Counted from the stretch's first letter, positions 1-7,012 are shown. The stretch is DNA of 8,459 bases from Gammaproteobacteria bacterium (GCA_030430875.1 JAUIKI010000044.1:1-8459), one strand, 5' to 3'. The notes: generated by a model not told the origin, from the sequence alone. Translations and numbers: made by a program.

Positions 1-30
1 CAAAAAGGACGCAAACGTTTAAGCGCTTAA
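1..30 (+). CDS. rpmH: 50S ribosomal protein L34, 3' end only
   Basis: Only the last nine codons and the TAA stop are in the window, reading QKGRKRLSA. This Lys/Arg-rich ending (lysine-glycine-arginine-lysine-arginine-leucine-serine) is typical of bacterial L34, a very small basic protein of the large ribosomal subunit of about 44-46 residues. The position directly before rnpA on the same strand is the conserved arrangement beside the origin in most bacteria, and this supports a call that so short a fragment could not carry alone. The stop is in the same frame as rnpA and only six bases before its start. Ribosomes finishing rpmH could therefore reinitiate on rnpA. The promoter and the start of the gene lie outside the window. 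Confidence 0.87.
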   Translation, partial: QKGRKRLSA

Positions 31-36
31 ACCACC

Positions 37-396
37 TTGTTTGCAACGCTCACTCTGCCTCGCTCGAGCCGGCTGGTTCAGAGCGCAGATTTTAAACGGC
101 TGTTTCAATCAGCCAAAAGTCGTCTACATACCCGACATTTTAGCGTGCTGGTTCACCCAAACACCCTTAATCATCCAAGAATTGGACTTGCTGTCAGCAA
201 AAAATTCACAAAGAGTTCTGTTCAACGCAACCGTATCAAGCGCCTAATCCGCACACACTTCCGACTAAAACAACATGATCTTCCGGCAGTTGACCTACTA
301 TTTTTTAGTAAGAAAGGCTCATCATCTCTACAAAATACCGTGATTTATCAAGAACTTGATGAGTTAACACAAAAAATTTCTAGGGCATACCCATAA
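37..396 (+). CDS. rnpA: Ribonuclease P protein component
   Basis: This is the protein subunit of RNase P. It binds the catalytic RNA (RnpB) and helps it remove 5' leaders from precursor tRNAs in the cytoplasm. The product is 119 residues, the usual size, and is strongly basic. Visible marks are the opening LTLPRSSRLVQSADFKRLFQ, matching the family's N-terminal helix region, and the signature region around residues 49-72. That region contains IGLAVSKK and the RNR motif (residues 64-66, within QRNRIKRLIR) that contacts RNA. The start is TTG at 37: the frame is closed by the rpmH stop at 28-30, and only two codons lie between, so TTG is the only plausible start ahead of the conserved LPR. There is no clear ribosome binding site in the six-base gap, so translational coupling to rpmH is likely (inference). 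yidD, commonly the next gene, is missing. Confidence 0.97.
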   Translation: MFATLTLPRSSRLVQSADFKRLFQSAKSRLHTRHFSVLVHPNTLNHPRIGLAVSKKFTKSSVQRNRIKRLIRTHFRLKQHDLPAVDLLFFSKKGSSSLQNTVIYQELDELTQKISRAYP

Positions 397-434
397 AAAT
401 TACGCTAGAGCTACTGTGAAGCGCATGATCAAGG

Positions 435-440
435 TATAAT
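435..440 (+). promoter_or_regulatory. Possible -10 box ahead of yidC
   Basis: A perfect TATAAT lies 33 bases before the yidC start, in the short gap after rnpA. No good -35 hexamer is seen 16-18 bases upstream (TACTGT at the 17-base spacing), and the extended -10 TG is absent. It may be a weak internal promoter letting yidC be expressed apart from rpmH-rnpA, or chance. Transcript 5' end data would decide. Confidence 0.3.
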
Positions 441-472
441 GCTCCACCCAATGCATCAACCAGTGAAGACCC

Positions 473-2176
473 ATGGATTTCCAACGTTTATTTTTGATTA
501 TCGGTATAGTTGCTGTCACTTATTTACTCATTCTTGAATGGAATGGCGATTATGGCCAAGTGACTCCTCCTGTTGCTCAACAGAGCCAGCAGCCAACAAC
601 ATCGACAGCAGATCCGACCACTGAGTCCAACTCACTACCAACACCCGCCATACCATCAGAAGAAAATGTTAGTAATGTGCCACCTGTTGAACAAGTACCA
701 ACAACATCAAGTGAAGTAACCTCTTCTGATAGCCAATTAGTATTCATTGAAACAGATGTATTAAAATTGCAAGTTGACTTAAAAGGTGGTGATATTGTCG
801 GGGTATCATTACCAAAATACCCTATTTCTTTAGAGCATCCAGAAATCCCCTTCACACTAATTGAGCGAAACCAAAGTCGAACCTATGTTTCTCAAAGTGG
901 TTTAATTGGCAAAGATGGACCTGATAATCCAAAAAACAACGCTAAACGACCGATATATCAGTCAACAGCCCAGCACTATAGCTTAGGAGCAGATGAGGAT
1001 ACTCTAGTTGTTAACTTAACCTTAGATGCTGGAAACAACATTTCCGTCACTAAACAACTGATATTTAAACGTGGAGATTATGCGGTTCAACAAGATGTCA
1101 TCATCAACAATCAATCTTCAAACGACTGGCAGGGGCAATTTTTTGCTGAAATAAAACGCGACAGTAGTGGCGACCCATCATTGTCAGGTGCAGCAAGTTT
1201 CAGCACCTATCTAGGCCCAGTATTTCAAACCAATGATGATAAGTATGTCAAAGTAGATTTTGATGACATTGATGATGAAGTGTTTCGAGAGACCGTTAAT
1301 GGTGGCTGGGTTGCCATGGTGCAACACTATTTTCTCAGCGCCTGGGTCCCAAACCCAAATCAACAACATGTTTATCAAACCCGAAAAAGCGGCAATCATT
1401 ATTATGCCGGTTTCGTAAGCTCGCCTGTCACCATTAAACCAGAATCGACGGAAACAATTTCAGTGCAATTCTATGCAGGACCTAAAAGCCAAGATCGACT
1501 CAAAGAGCTGGCACCAGGCCTAGAATTAACTGTTGATTATGGGGTTTTATGGTTTATTGCCAAACCTTTATTTTGGTTGCTAAACTTCTGTTATGATTTG
1601 GTTGGCAACTGGGGTGTTGCCATCATTATGTTAACCCTCCTGGTTAAGCTGGCTTTTTTCAAGCTCTCTGCCAACAGCTATAAATCAATGGCTAACATGC
1701 GGCGCTTGCAACCAAAGCTTACACAGCTGCGTGAACGCCATAGTGGTGATCGCCAAAAACAGGCATCTGAAATGATGGCCCTGTATCGCAAAGAAAAAAT
1801 AAATCCAATGGGAGGCTGCTTGCCCATTGTTGTACAGATGCCTGTTTTCCTTGCGCTGTATTGGGTGTTGCTCGAAAGCGTTGAGCTACGCCAAGCGCCA
1901 TTTTTCCTTTGGGTTCAGGATCTTGCCATTAAAGACCCCTTCTTTATTTTGCCTCTGCTAATGGGAGGGACAATGTTTTTACAAATGATGCTGAATCCTA
2001 GTCCACAGGATCCTATGCAAGCGCGTGTAATGAAAATGATGCCTATTATTTTCACATTTTTGTTTTTGTGGTTCCCAGCAGGTCTAGTCCTTTATTGGCT
2101 GGTTAATAATATTCTCTCTATCTCCCAGCAATGGATTATCACGCGATCCATTGAGAAGCAGGCTAAAAAAGCCTAA
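473..2176 (+). CDS. yidC: Membrane protein insertase YidC
   Basis: YidC inserts and folds inner-membrane proteins, alone or with the Sec translocon. At 567 residues it is slightly longer than E. coli YidC (548). An N-terminal transmembrane helix (about residues 5-22) anchors it. A Pro/Thr/Ser-rich linker (about 30-87) leads to the large periplasmic P1 domain (about 90-345) found in Gram-negative members. The Oxa1-type insertase core follows: membrane segments near 353-398, 448-468, 490-507 and 520-550, with the cytoplasmic coiled hairpin near 402-445. Conserved stretches include MANMRRLQPK, EKINPMGGCLP, VELRQAPF and the FLWFPAGLVLYW region. The hydrophilic-groove Arg of E. coli (R366) corresponds to Lys392 here, and the Pro five residues further on in E. 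coli is Lys397. The ATG at 473 has a weak GAAG four bases ahead. The C-terminal tail is short and basic (EKQAKKA). rnpA lies 76 bases upstream. Confidence 0.98.
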   Translation: MDFQRLFLIIGIVAVTYLLILEWNGDYGQVTPPVAQQSQQPTTSTADPTTESNSLPTPAIPSEENVSNVPPVEQVPTTSSEVTSSDSQLVFIETDVLKLQVDLKGGDIVGVSLPKYPISLEHPEIPFTLIERNQSRTYVSQSGLIGKDGPDNPKNNAKRPIYQSTAQHYSLGADEDTLVVNLTLDAGNNISVTKQLIFKRGDYAVQQDVIINNQSSNDWQGQFFAEIKRDSSGDPSLSGAASFSTYLGPVFQTNDDKYVKVDFDDIDDEVFRETVNGGWVAMVQHYFLSAWVPNPNQQHVYQTRKSGNHYYAGFVSSPVTIKPESTETISVQFYAGPKSQDRLKELAPGLELTVDYGVLWFIAKPLFWLLNFCYDLVGNWGVAIIMLTLLVKLAFFKLSANSYKSMANMRRLQPKLTQLRERHSGDRQKQASEMMALYRKEKINPMGGCLPIVVQMPVFLALYWVLLESVELRQAPFFLWVQDLAIKDPFFILPLLMGGTMFLQMMLNPSPQDPMQARVMKMMPIIFTFLFLWFPAGLVLYWLVNNILSISQQWIITRSIEKQAKKA

Positions 2177-2192
2177 ATTGATTTGTTTAGCA

Positions 2193-2222
2193 AACACAGC
2201 GTCAAAATATGGATGCTGTGTT
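2193..2222 (+). other. Stem-loop between yidC and mnmE
   Basis: AACACAGC (2193-2200) is repeated inverted as GCTGTGTT (2215-2222). The stem can be extended inward by three pairs including one G·U, giving about 11 pairs around an eight-base loop. It starts 17 bases after the yidC stop. No T run follows on either strand, so it is not a standard intrinsic terminator. It may be an mRNA processing or stabilising hairpin. Confidence 0.45.
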
Positions 2223-2315
2223 AAAACCAAACATCTATATTTTCTGAGCAAAAAACAATATGAGACCACTACAATAAAACCAACATGTTAAAAAATTGAT
2301 TAAATCCTCTCATGC

Positions 2316-2319
2316 AAGG
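2316..2319 (+). promoter_or_regulatory. Ribosome binding site deciding the mnmE start
   Basis: AAGG lies ten bases before ATG 2330 and after the alternative ATG 2312. It can serve only the downstream start, which favours the 456-residue form of MnmE. Confidence 0.5.
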
Positions 2320-2329
2320 TCGGTTTTTT

Positions 2330-3700
2330 ATGGGCGATAGCACATTTTTAGATTCTGATACAATTGTTGCCATTGCAACACCTCCTGGTCAAGGAGGAAT
2401 TGGTGTTATCAGAGTTTCAGGGGGACTCGTTTCAAACATTGCCCAATCACTCCTAGGATTTTCTCCCAAACCACGCTATGCACACTTTGCCGAATTTAAA
2501 TTAAACAGTGATGTACTGGATCATGGGCTGGCGCTATTTTTTCCAAAACCACATTCATTCACTGGTGAAAACGTATTGGAGTTACAAGGGCATGGCGGCC
2601 CAGTGGTATTACACCAACTCATTGAAACAATTATCACGTTTGGTGCAAGACTTGCTAGGCCCGGTGAATTCAGTGAGCGAGCATTTTTAAACGGTAAAAT
2701 TGACCTGGTTCAGGCTGAAGCGATTGCTGATTTAATTGATAGCAACAGCCAACAAGCAGCGCAATCTGCTGTGAAATCATTAAGCGGTGAGTTTTCTAAA
2801 AAAATTCATCGCCTTACTGAAGATATCACTGCATTGCGCACCTTTGTCGAGGCAGCCATTGATTTTCCTGATGAAGACATTGAGTTTTTAGCGGATGAAA
2901 AATTACAACAAAAACTCGACAGCGTATTAGCGCAGTTTGAAAAAATTATCACTGATGCTCATCAGGGCAGATTATTACGCGAAGGCATGACAATTGCTCT
3001 TGCTGGAAAACCGAATGCCGGCAAATCCAGCCTATTGAATGCATTGTCGGGTCAAACAAGCGCAATTGTGACTGACATTCCTGGCACAACGCGCGACATT
3101 GTTCGAGAGCATATTTTGCTCGACGGCTTAGCGGTGCATGTATTAGACACCGCTGGATTACGCGCTAGCCAAGACCCTATTGAGCAAGAAGGCATCCGTC
3201 GTGCCGAAACCGCTATTTCGCAAGCTGACCAAATTCTTTTAGTTGTTGATGCAAATGAAACCGACCAAACTGACCCTCATGTTTTGCTGCCAGAGTTCTC
3301 ACACTTATGGCGACAAAACAAACACCTCACTTTGATTCAAAATAAAATTGATCGGCTAGAAAAAACACCCGCTCTACACCACATAAATTCCATGGCAGTT
3401 ATTAGACTATCAGCAAAAACTGGCGAAGGTGTTGATATTCTGCGACAACATTTAAAGCAGTGTGTAGGGTATGAAGATCGACGCGAAGATATTTTTATTG
3501 CTAGAACCCGCCATCTTAATGCGTTAAAAAAAGCTCAAGACTTTGTCAAACAAGGTGCCCAGCAATTAGCAGACCGACAAGCTGAACTTTTTGCCGAAGA
3601 TCTACGACTTGCTCAACAGTTTCTTGGTGAAATTACTGGTGAATTCACAGCTGATGACTTGCTTGGTGAAATTTTTTCTACATTTTGTATTGGAAAATAA
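2330..3700 (+). CDS. mnmE: tRNA uridine-5-carboxymethylaminomethyl(34) synthesis GTPase MnmE
   Basis: MnmE works with MnmG to modify U34 at the wobble position of certain tRNAs, using a folate-derived one-carbon unit, FAD and GTP hydrolysis. From ATG 2330 the product is 456 residues, close to the 454 of E. coli. The N-terminal folate-binding domain opens with DTIVAIATPPGQGGIGVIRV (10-29). A helical domain surrounds an inserted G domain with all five motifs: GKPNAGKS (226-233), TDIPGTTRD (248-256), DTAG (273-276), NKID (338-341) and SAKTGEG (361-367). Glu285 corresponds to the catalytic Glu282 of E. coli. The C-terminal FCIGK, with its conserved Cys, is intact. An in-frame ATG at 2312 would add six residues (MQGRFF). 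I prefer 2330 because AAGG at 2316-2319 lies ten bases ahead of it, 2312 has no visible ribosome binding site, and the length fits the family better. The gene ends with tandem stops, TAATAA (3698-3703). Confidence 0.98.
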   Translation: MGDSTFLDSDTIVAIATPPGQGGIGVIRVSGGLVSNIAQSLLGFSPKPRYAHFAEFKLNSDVLDHGLALFFPKPHSFTGENVLELQGHGGPVVLHQLIETIITFGARLARPGEFSERAFLNGKIDLVQAEAIADLIDSNSQQAAQSAVKSLSGEFSKKIHRLTEDITALRTFVEAAIDFPDEDIEFLADEKLQQKLDSVLAQFEKIITDAHQGRLLREGMTIALAGKPNAGKSSLLNALSGQTSAIVTDIPGTTRDIVREHILLDGLAVHVLDTAGLRASQDPIEQEGIRRAETAISQADQILLVVDANETDQTDPHVLLPEFSHLWRQNKHLTLIQNKIDRLEKTPALHHINSMAVIRLSAKTGEGVDILRQHLKQCVGYEDRREDIFIARTRHLNALKKAQDFVKQGAQQLADRQAELFAEDLRLAQQFLGEITGEFTADDLLGEIFSTFCIGK

Positions 3701-3780
3701 TAACATTTTTAAATTTAATTTAGCTAAAAAATAATCGATCCACATTGATGATAAATACACATTCTTATTTTAAGTTTTTG

Positions 3781-4365
3781 TTAGTTGGCTACTCGATATT
3801 TTCGCTGGAAAATTTCTGCAATGCTCACGCAAATTATTGCAGAAACACAGCCAGACGCTAAATAAGCAATGACCCAATAAATGAAATGTCCAAAAAAACC
3901 TTCACTGGGAAACATCGGCGCATACACAAAAGGGATTGGATCGAAACCCAACACAAACACTATGAAACATTCGATAACATAAACCACTAACGTCGCTAAA
4001 AATCCAGCACAAGCAGCCGTAAAAACATTCTGGTTAAATCGAATGATTCCTGATGATTTTCTTTGCTGTCTTACACGCAAAAACGCATAAAAAACTCCTG
4101 CCATCACCGCAGGAACACCTCCTCCTAAATAACCAATATAATAAACCTCGAAAACCTTAGTCGCATGCGATAAAAAATAATTAAAATCTACAGTCGAATC
4201 AAGGCTAACTACTAATAAAACCGAAATCGTGATTGGTAATGTTGGACCAAGCAGTAGAAAATATAACGCCCAAAATAAATAGCGTTTTTGTTGGGGGAAA
4301 GTTCCATCATCTCTGCTTGAAGTGGAAAAAGATGCTACATCATTAAGCTCGGTTGGTTTGGTCAT
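3781..4365 (-). CDS. Unrecognised four-helix membrane protein
   Basis: This gene encodes 194 residues that I cannot place in a family. About 28 polar, Ser/Thr-rich N-terminal residues come first. Four hydrophobic stretches follow, near 29-55, 73-96, 113-141 and 157-186, so an inner-membrane protein with four helices is likely. Features include a Gly-rich turn (GYLGGGVPAVMAG, about 78-90) opening helix 2 and a basic loop (RVRQQRKSSG, about 97-106) after it, which is probably cytoplasmic. A short loop rich in Pro and aromatic residues (FDPIPFVYAPMFP, about 141-153) lies between helices 3 and 4, probably on the periplasmic side. The C-terminus is basic (QRKYRVAN). No catalytic motif or signal peptidase site is evident. 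The frame is clean with an ATG start, though the ribosome binding site is weak (AGAAA). It converges with mnmE (80-base gap) and diverges from the lipoprotein gene. The coding call rests on length and a coherent membrane profile. Confidence 0.82.
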   Translation of the reverse strand: MTKPTELNDVASFSTSSRDDGTFPQQKRYLFWALYFLLLGPTLPITISVLLVVSLDSTVDFNYFLSHATKVFEVYYIGYLGGGVPAVMAGVFYAFLRVRQQRKSSGIIRFNQNVFTAACAGFLATLVVYVIECFIVFVLGFDPIPFVYAPMFPSEGFFGHFIYWVIAYLASGCVSAIICVSIAEIFQRKYRVAN

Positions 4366-4531
4366 TTGGTTTCTATTAATTTGTAGACAGGTTTGCTATC
4401 ATAAATCTTAATTTAATAGTTTATGTGGTTTTCATGTGCAGTAAAAAAGGAATTTTCTTCACATTAACATCATCAATTTTACTTAGCATGAGACCTTTGC
4501 GCTAAAAATATCAAGGTATGTTTCAGACACA
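4366..4531. promoter_or_regulatory. Divergent intergenic region between the two unknown genes
   Basis: These 166 AT-rich bases must hold promoters for both the minus-strand membrane protein and the + strand lipoprotein. On the minus strand, TATGAT (plus 4398-4403) is a possible -10 but lacks a good -35. On the + strand, TTCACA (4458-4463) and TTAACA (4464-4469) resemble -35 boxes but lack a good -10. A stretch at 4488-4500 flanked by a short inverted repeat (TTAGC at 4483-4487, GCTAA at 4501-4505) is also present. No operator is recognised. Confidence 0.35.
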
Positions 4532-4972
4532 ATGAAAACTCTAAAAATTATCTCCCTATTGATTGTCTCATTTATAATAACGAGCTGCTCACAAGTAAAA
4601 GAAGATATATTCATTGGTTGCTATGCAGAAAAACCAGACGAAGAGCCTATCATCAAAATCATGAAAGAAAATGATGGGTATGCTTTGTATAACTTTGACT
4701 ACGACAATGAAGATTGGTGGGATAAAGAGGAAGATGTGATATTCAAGGCCACCACAAAAGAAGAAATTTTCAATATTTTTAAATCAAAAACAAACCTCAT
4801 CAAAGCAAGTATTGTGTTTAAAGAAAATAGTGGTGATGGTGAGCCTGAAATTAAGGCTGGGTGGCTTCATGTCACACCTGGCGATGATTTCTCAGACATA
4901 AAAGCAACGAGTGAATACCTTATGTTTCATGCGTTTGGCTTTTTACCATTATATAAAGCGTCTTGTGACTAA
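4532..4972 (+). CDS. Unrecognised small acidic lipoprotein
   Basis: The product is 146 residues. It opens with a Lys-containing N-terminus, a hydrophobic core (IISLLIVSFIIT) and the lipobox ITSC, with Cys19 as the predicted lipidated residue. The mature form would have about 128 residues. Residue +2 is Ser rather than Asp, so under the enterobacterial Lol rule it would go to the outer membrane. The mature part is rich in Asp and Glu (for example EKPDEEP and DYDNEDWWDKEED) and has two further cysteines, Cys30 and Cys145, which could form a disulfide. I do not recognise the family or a function. The start is chosen because the signal peptide begins there; no good ribosome binding site is visible, since AAGG at 4513-4516 is 15 bases away. 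The gene converges on uup, with 32 bases between stop codons. Its base composition looks more AT-rich than its neighbours, which could mean later acquisition. Confidence 0.85.
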   Translation: MKTLKIISLLIVSFIITSCSQVKEDIFIGCYAEKPDEEPIIKIMKENDGYALYNFDYDNEDWWDKEEDVIFKATTKEEIFNIFKSKTNLIKASIVFKENSGDGEPEIKAGWLHVTPGDDFSDIKATSEYLMFHAFGFLPLYKASCD

Positions 4973-5010
4973 TTGATAAAAAAAACATTATTCTTTCAAT
5001 ATAATTAGTC
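4967..5010. repeat. Inverted repeat spanning both convergent stop codons
   Basis: GACTAATT (4967-4974) and its perfect complement AATTAGTC (5003-5010) flank 28 bases. Each arm contains the final Asp codon and TAA stop of one gene: the lipoprotein on the left and uup on the right. Eight A residues (4978-4985) lie between the arms, giving a U8 tract in the minus-strand transcript after uup. A weak five-pair ATTAT/ATAAT stem (4987-4991 with 5001-5005) comes just before that tract. This could be a poor intrinsic terminator for uup, but the stem is AT-only and not convincing. Confidence 0.4.
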
Positions 5011-6894
5011 GTCCAATTCATTCCAACGAACATATAATTTTTCCAGCTGACTTTGTTTGTTAGCTAATGCTTCCAATACCGGGTCCGTGATTGTCTTTGG
5101 TTGCTGAAAAAAATTGTCTTGTGCAATTTGTTGGTTGAGTTGTGAGATTTCTTGCTCTACTTTCTCAATTTGTCCTGGTAGCTGATCAAGCTCATGTTGT
5201 AATTTATAGGTTCGTTTCTTTTGAGCAGGCTTATCTTTGAGTGGTTGGACTTTTTCATGCTGAATGGGTAATTCTTTTTTATTGGTTTCTTTTTGTGCCT
5301 GATGCTTTCTATAATGGGCAATATCTTTAAACCCACCCACAACATCAATAATTTCATTATTTTCAAACAACCAACACCGCGTGGCAATTTGATCGATAAA
5401 ATATCGATCATGGCTAACGATTAATACGGTCCCAGAATATTGTTGTAATTTTTCTTCGAGAAGCTCCAGCGTTTCCACGTCCAAATCATTGGTTGGCTCA
5501 TCGAGAATCAACACATTACTGGGTTGTAAAAATAATTTTGCTAAAAGAATGCGGCTTTGCTCACCACCAGACAGCACTTTAACTTGAGTTCTCGCTTTTT
5601 CGGGCGTGAATAAGAAGTCTTGCATATAACCTAAAATGTGTCTTGATTGCCCATTAAAAACAATGTCTTGGCGACCATCGGCCACATTTTCCCAGGCGGT
5701 TTTATTAAAATCTAGGCTTGCTCGGTGTTGGTCAAAATATGCAGCATCAATTCGTGAACCTGCTTTTATGCATCCAGAAGTTGGTTTACGTTGTTTTAGT
5801 AGCAACTGAATTAATGTTGACTTACCTGAGCCATTAGGCCCAATTAGTGCGATTTTTTCACCGCGCAATACAATATTAGAGAAGTGTTGGAAAATTATTT
5901 TTTCACCGAAGACACAAGAAACATCACTTAACTCAAACACCACCTTTCCAGACGCCTCTGCTGTCTGAAGTGCAAGCTTTGCTTTTCCTAAACGCTTGAT
6001 GGTTGCCTGATTTTCCTCTCGTAATTTTTCTAGCGCTCTCACTCGCCCTTCATTTCTGGTGCGGCGCGCCTTGATACCTTGACGAATCCAAGTTTCTTCA
6101 GTTGATAATTTTTTCTGAAACAACTTCTCCTGAGTTTCTTCAGCTTCTAGTTCTTCTTGTTTTCGATTCAGGTATTGTTGATAACTACCTGGATAACTTC
6201 GAATCAGGCCACGATCAAGCTCAACAATACGGGTCGCAACCCTATCAATAAACTGACGATCATGACTTATAAATAATAGTGTCAACCTTGAGGTTTGTAA
6301 AAAATCTTCCAGCCACTCAATGGCTGCAATATCTAAATGATTCGTTGGCTCATCGAGCAATAATAAATCAGGATTATTGACCAAAGCACGAGCCAATTCA
6401 GCTCGCCTTAACCAGCCACCCGACATAACATCAAGTCGTTGGTTTTCTGGCAGACTTAGCTGGGTCAGGATTTTTTTAACCTGCGCCTCGGCATCCCAAC
6501 CATTTTTTTCATCTAACTGATGTTGAATATCCGACATTTCATTAAGCAGCGTATCACTTAGCTCCTCGCTACTTGCTATGACCGTTAACGCATGAAACCG
6601 GTTAATTAAAGCAGAAACCTCGCCCAGTCCTTCTGCAACATAATCAAACACAGACATGTTGCGTTTTTCTGGTGGGCTTTGATTGAGATAGCTCACCTTG
6701 AGATTTGGCGTTTTCACAATTTCGCCATCATCTAACGATTGTTGATCATTGATGACCTTAAGCAGAGTTGACTTCCCTTCGCCATTGCGCCCAATTAAAC
6801 ACAAGCGCTCGCCTGGCTCAATACCAAACGATGCATGCTTTAATAAAAATTGTTCGCCAAAATGAAGCTCAGCGTTTTTTAGCTGGATTAGCAT
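5005..6894 (-). CDS. uup: ABC-F family ATPase Uup
   Basis: This is a soluble protein with two ATP-binding cassettes and no membrane domain, as in the ABC-F family. Members act on the ribosome E site. Uup also binds branched DNA, and in E. coli its loss raises precise transposon excision. The 629 residues contain cassette 1 with Walker A GRNGEGKS (35-42), signature MSGGW (157-161), Walker B LLLLDEPTNHLD (177-188) and switch SHDR (210-213). A charged linker (about 240-310) follows. Cassette 2 has Walker A GPNGSGKS (352-359), signature LSGGE (441-445), Walker B VLILDEPTNDLD (461-472) and SHDR (494-497). The C-terminal part (about 560-629) is a predicted coiled coil, matching Uup's DNA-binding domain. 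The SGGW signature in cassette 1 and the C-terminal coiled coil favour Uup over EttA or YheS. The ATG start is at 6894, with a weak ribosome binding site. It is co-oriented with nrdB but nearly 300 bases away, so probably has its own promoter. Confidence 0.96.
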   Translation of the reverse strand: MLIQLKNAELHFGEQFLLKHASFGIEPGERLCLIGRNGEGKSTLLKVINDQQSLDDGEIVKTPNLKVSYLNQSPPEKRNMSVFDYVAEGLGEVSALINRFHALTVIASSEELSDTLLNEMSDIQHQLDEKNGWDAEAQVKKILTQLSLPENQRLDVMSGGWLRRAELARALVNNPDLLLLDEPTNHLDIAAIEWLEDFLQTSRLTLLFISHDRQFIDRVATRIVELDRGLIRSYPGSYQQYLNRKQEELEAEETQEKLFQKKLSTEETWIRQGIKARRTRNEGRVRALEKLREENQATIKRLGKAKLALQTAEASGKVVFELSDVSCVFGEKIIFQHFSNIVLRGEKIALIGPNGSGKSTLIQLLLKQRKPTSGCIKAGSRIDAAYFDQHRASLDFNKTAWENVADGRQDIVFNGQSRHILGYMQDFLFTPEKARTQVKVLSGGEQSRILLAKLFLQPSNVLILDEPTNDLDVETLELLEEKLQQYSGTVLIVSHDRYFIDQIATRCWLFENNEIIDVVGGFKDIAHYRKHQAQKETNKKELPIQHEKVQPLKDKPAQKKRTYKLQHELDQLPGQIEKVEQEISQLNQQIAQDNFFQQPKTITDPVLEALANKQSQLEKLYVRWNELDD

Positions 6895-6960
6895 AATTTT
6901 TCACAGTAGGTAGGTGTTTCACATCTTGTTTTTAGTGTTGAATCAAGAGTCGCATTAATA

Positions 6961-6982
6961 AGAGACAGCTTTCGCTGACTCT
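6961..6982. repeat. Short hairpin upstream of uup
   Basis: AGAGACAGC (6961-6969) and GCTGACTCT (6974-6982) pair at eight of nine positions around the loop TTTC. It lies about 70 bases upstream of the uup start, so it could sit in the uup leader or overlap its promoter. No T run follows on either strand. Confidence 0.35.
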
Positions 6983-7012
6983 ATCCAATCAATAATTGCT
7001 TTACTCTTTGAT

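Noticed and set aside
2312..2329. ATG 2312 as the mnmE start
   Set aside because: It has no ribosome binding site and adds six residues not expected in the family. AAGG at 2316-2319 serves ATG 2330. Not fully excluded.
3734..3749. AT-rich hairpin ATCGAT-CCAC-ATTGAT between mnmE and the membrane protein gene, with a T-rich stretch beyond it on the minus strand
   Set aside because: Only six pairs, one of them G·U on the + strand and an A·C mismatch on the minus strand. Too weak to call a terminator for either convergent gene.
3701..3780. Search for a small gene or clear terminator in the mnmE-membrane protein gap
   Set aside because: Only AT-rich sequence with imperfect A/T inverted repeats was found. 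Nothing can be supported beyond the tandem stop TAATAA at 3698-3703.
4518..4535. Five-codon frame (MFQTQ-stop) whose TGA overlaps the lipoprotein ATG as ATGA
   Set aside because: It looks like a coupling leader, but the only AAGG is one base from its ATG, too close to be used. Such short frames arise easily by chance.
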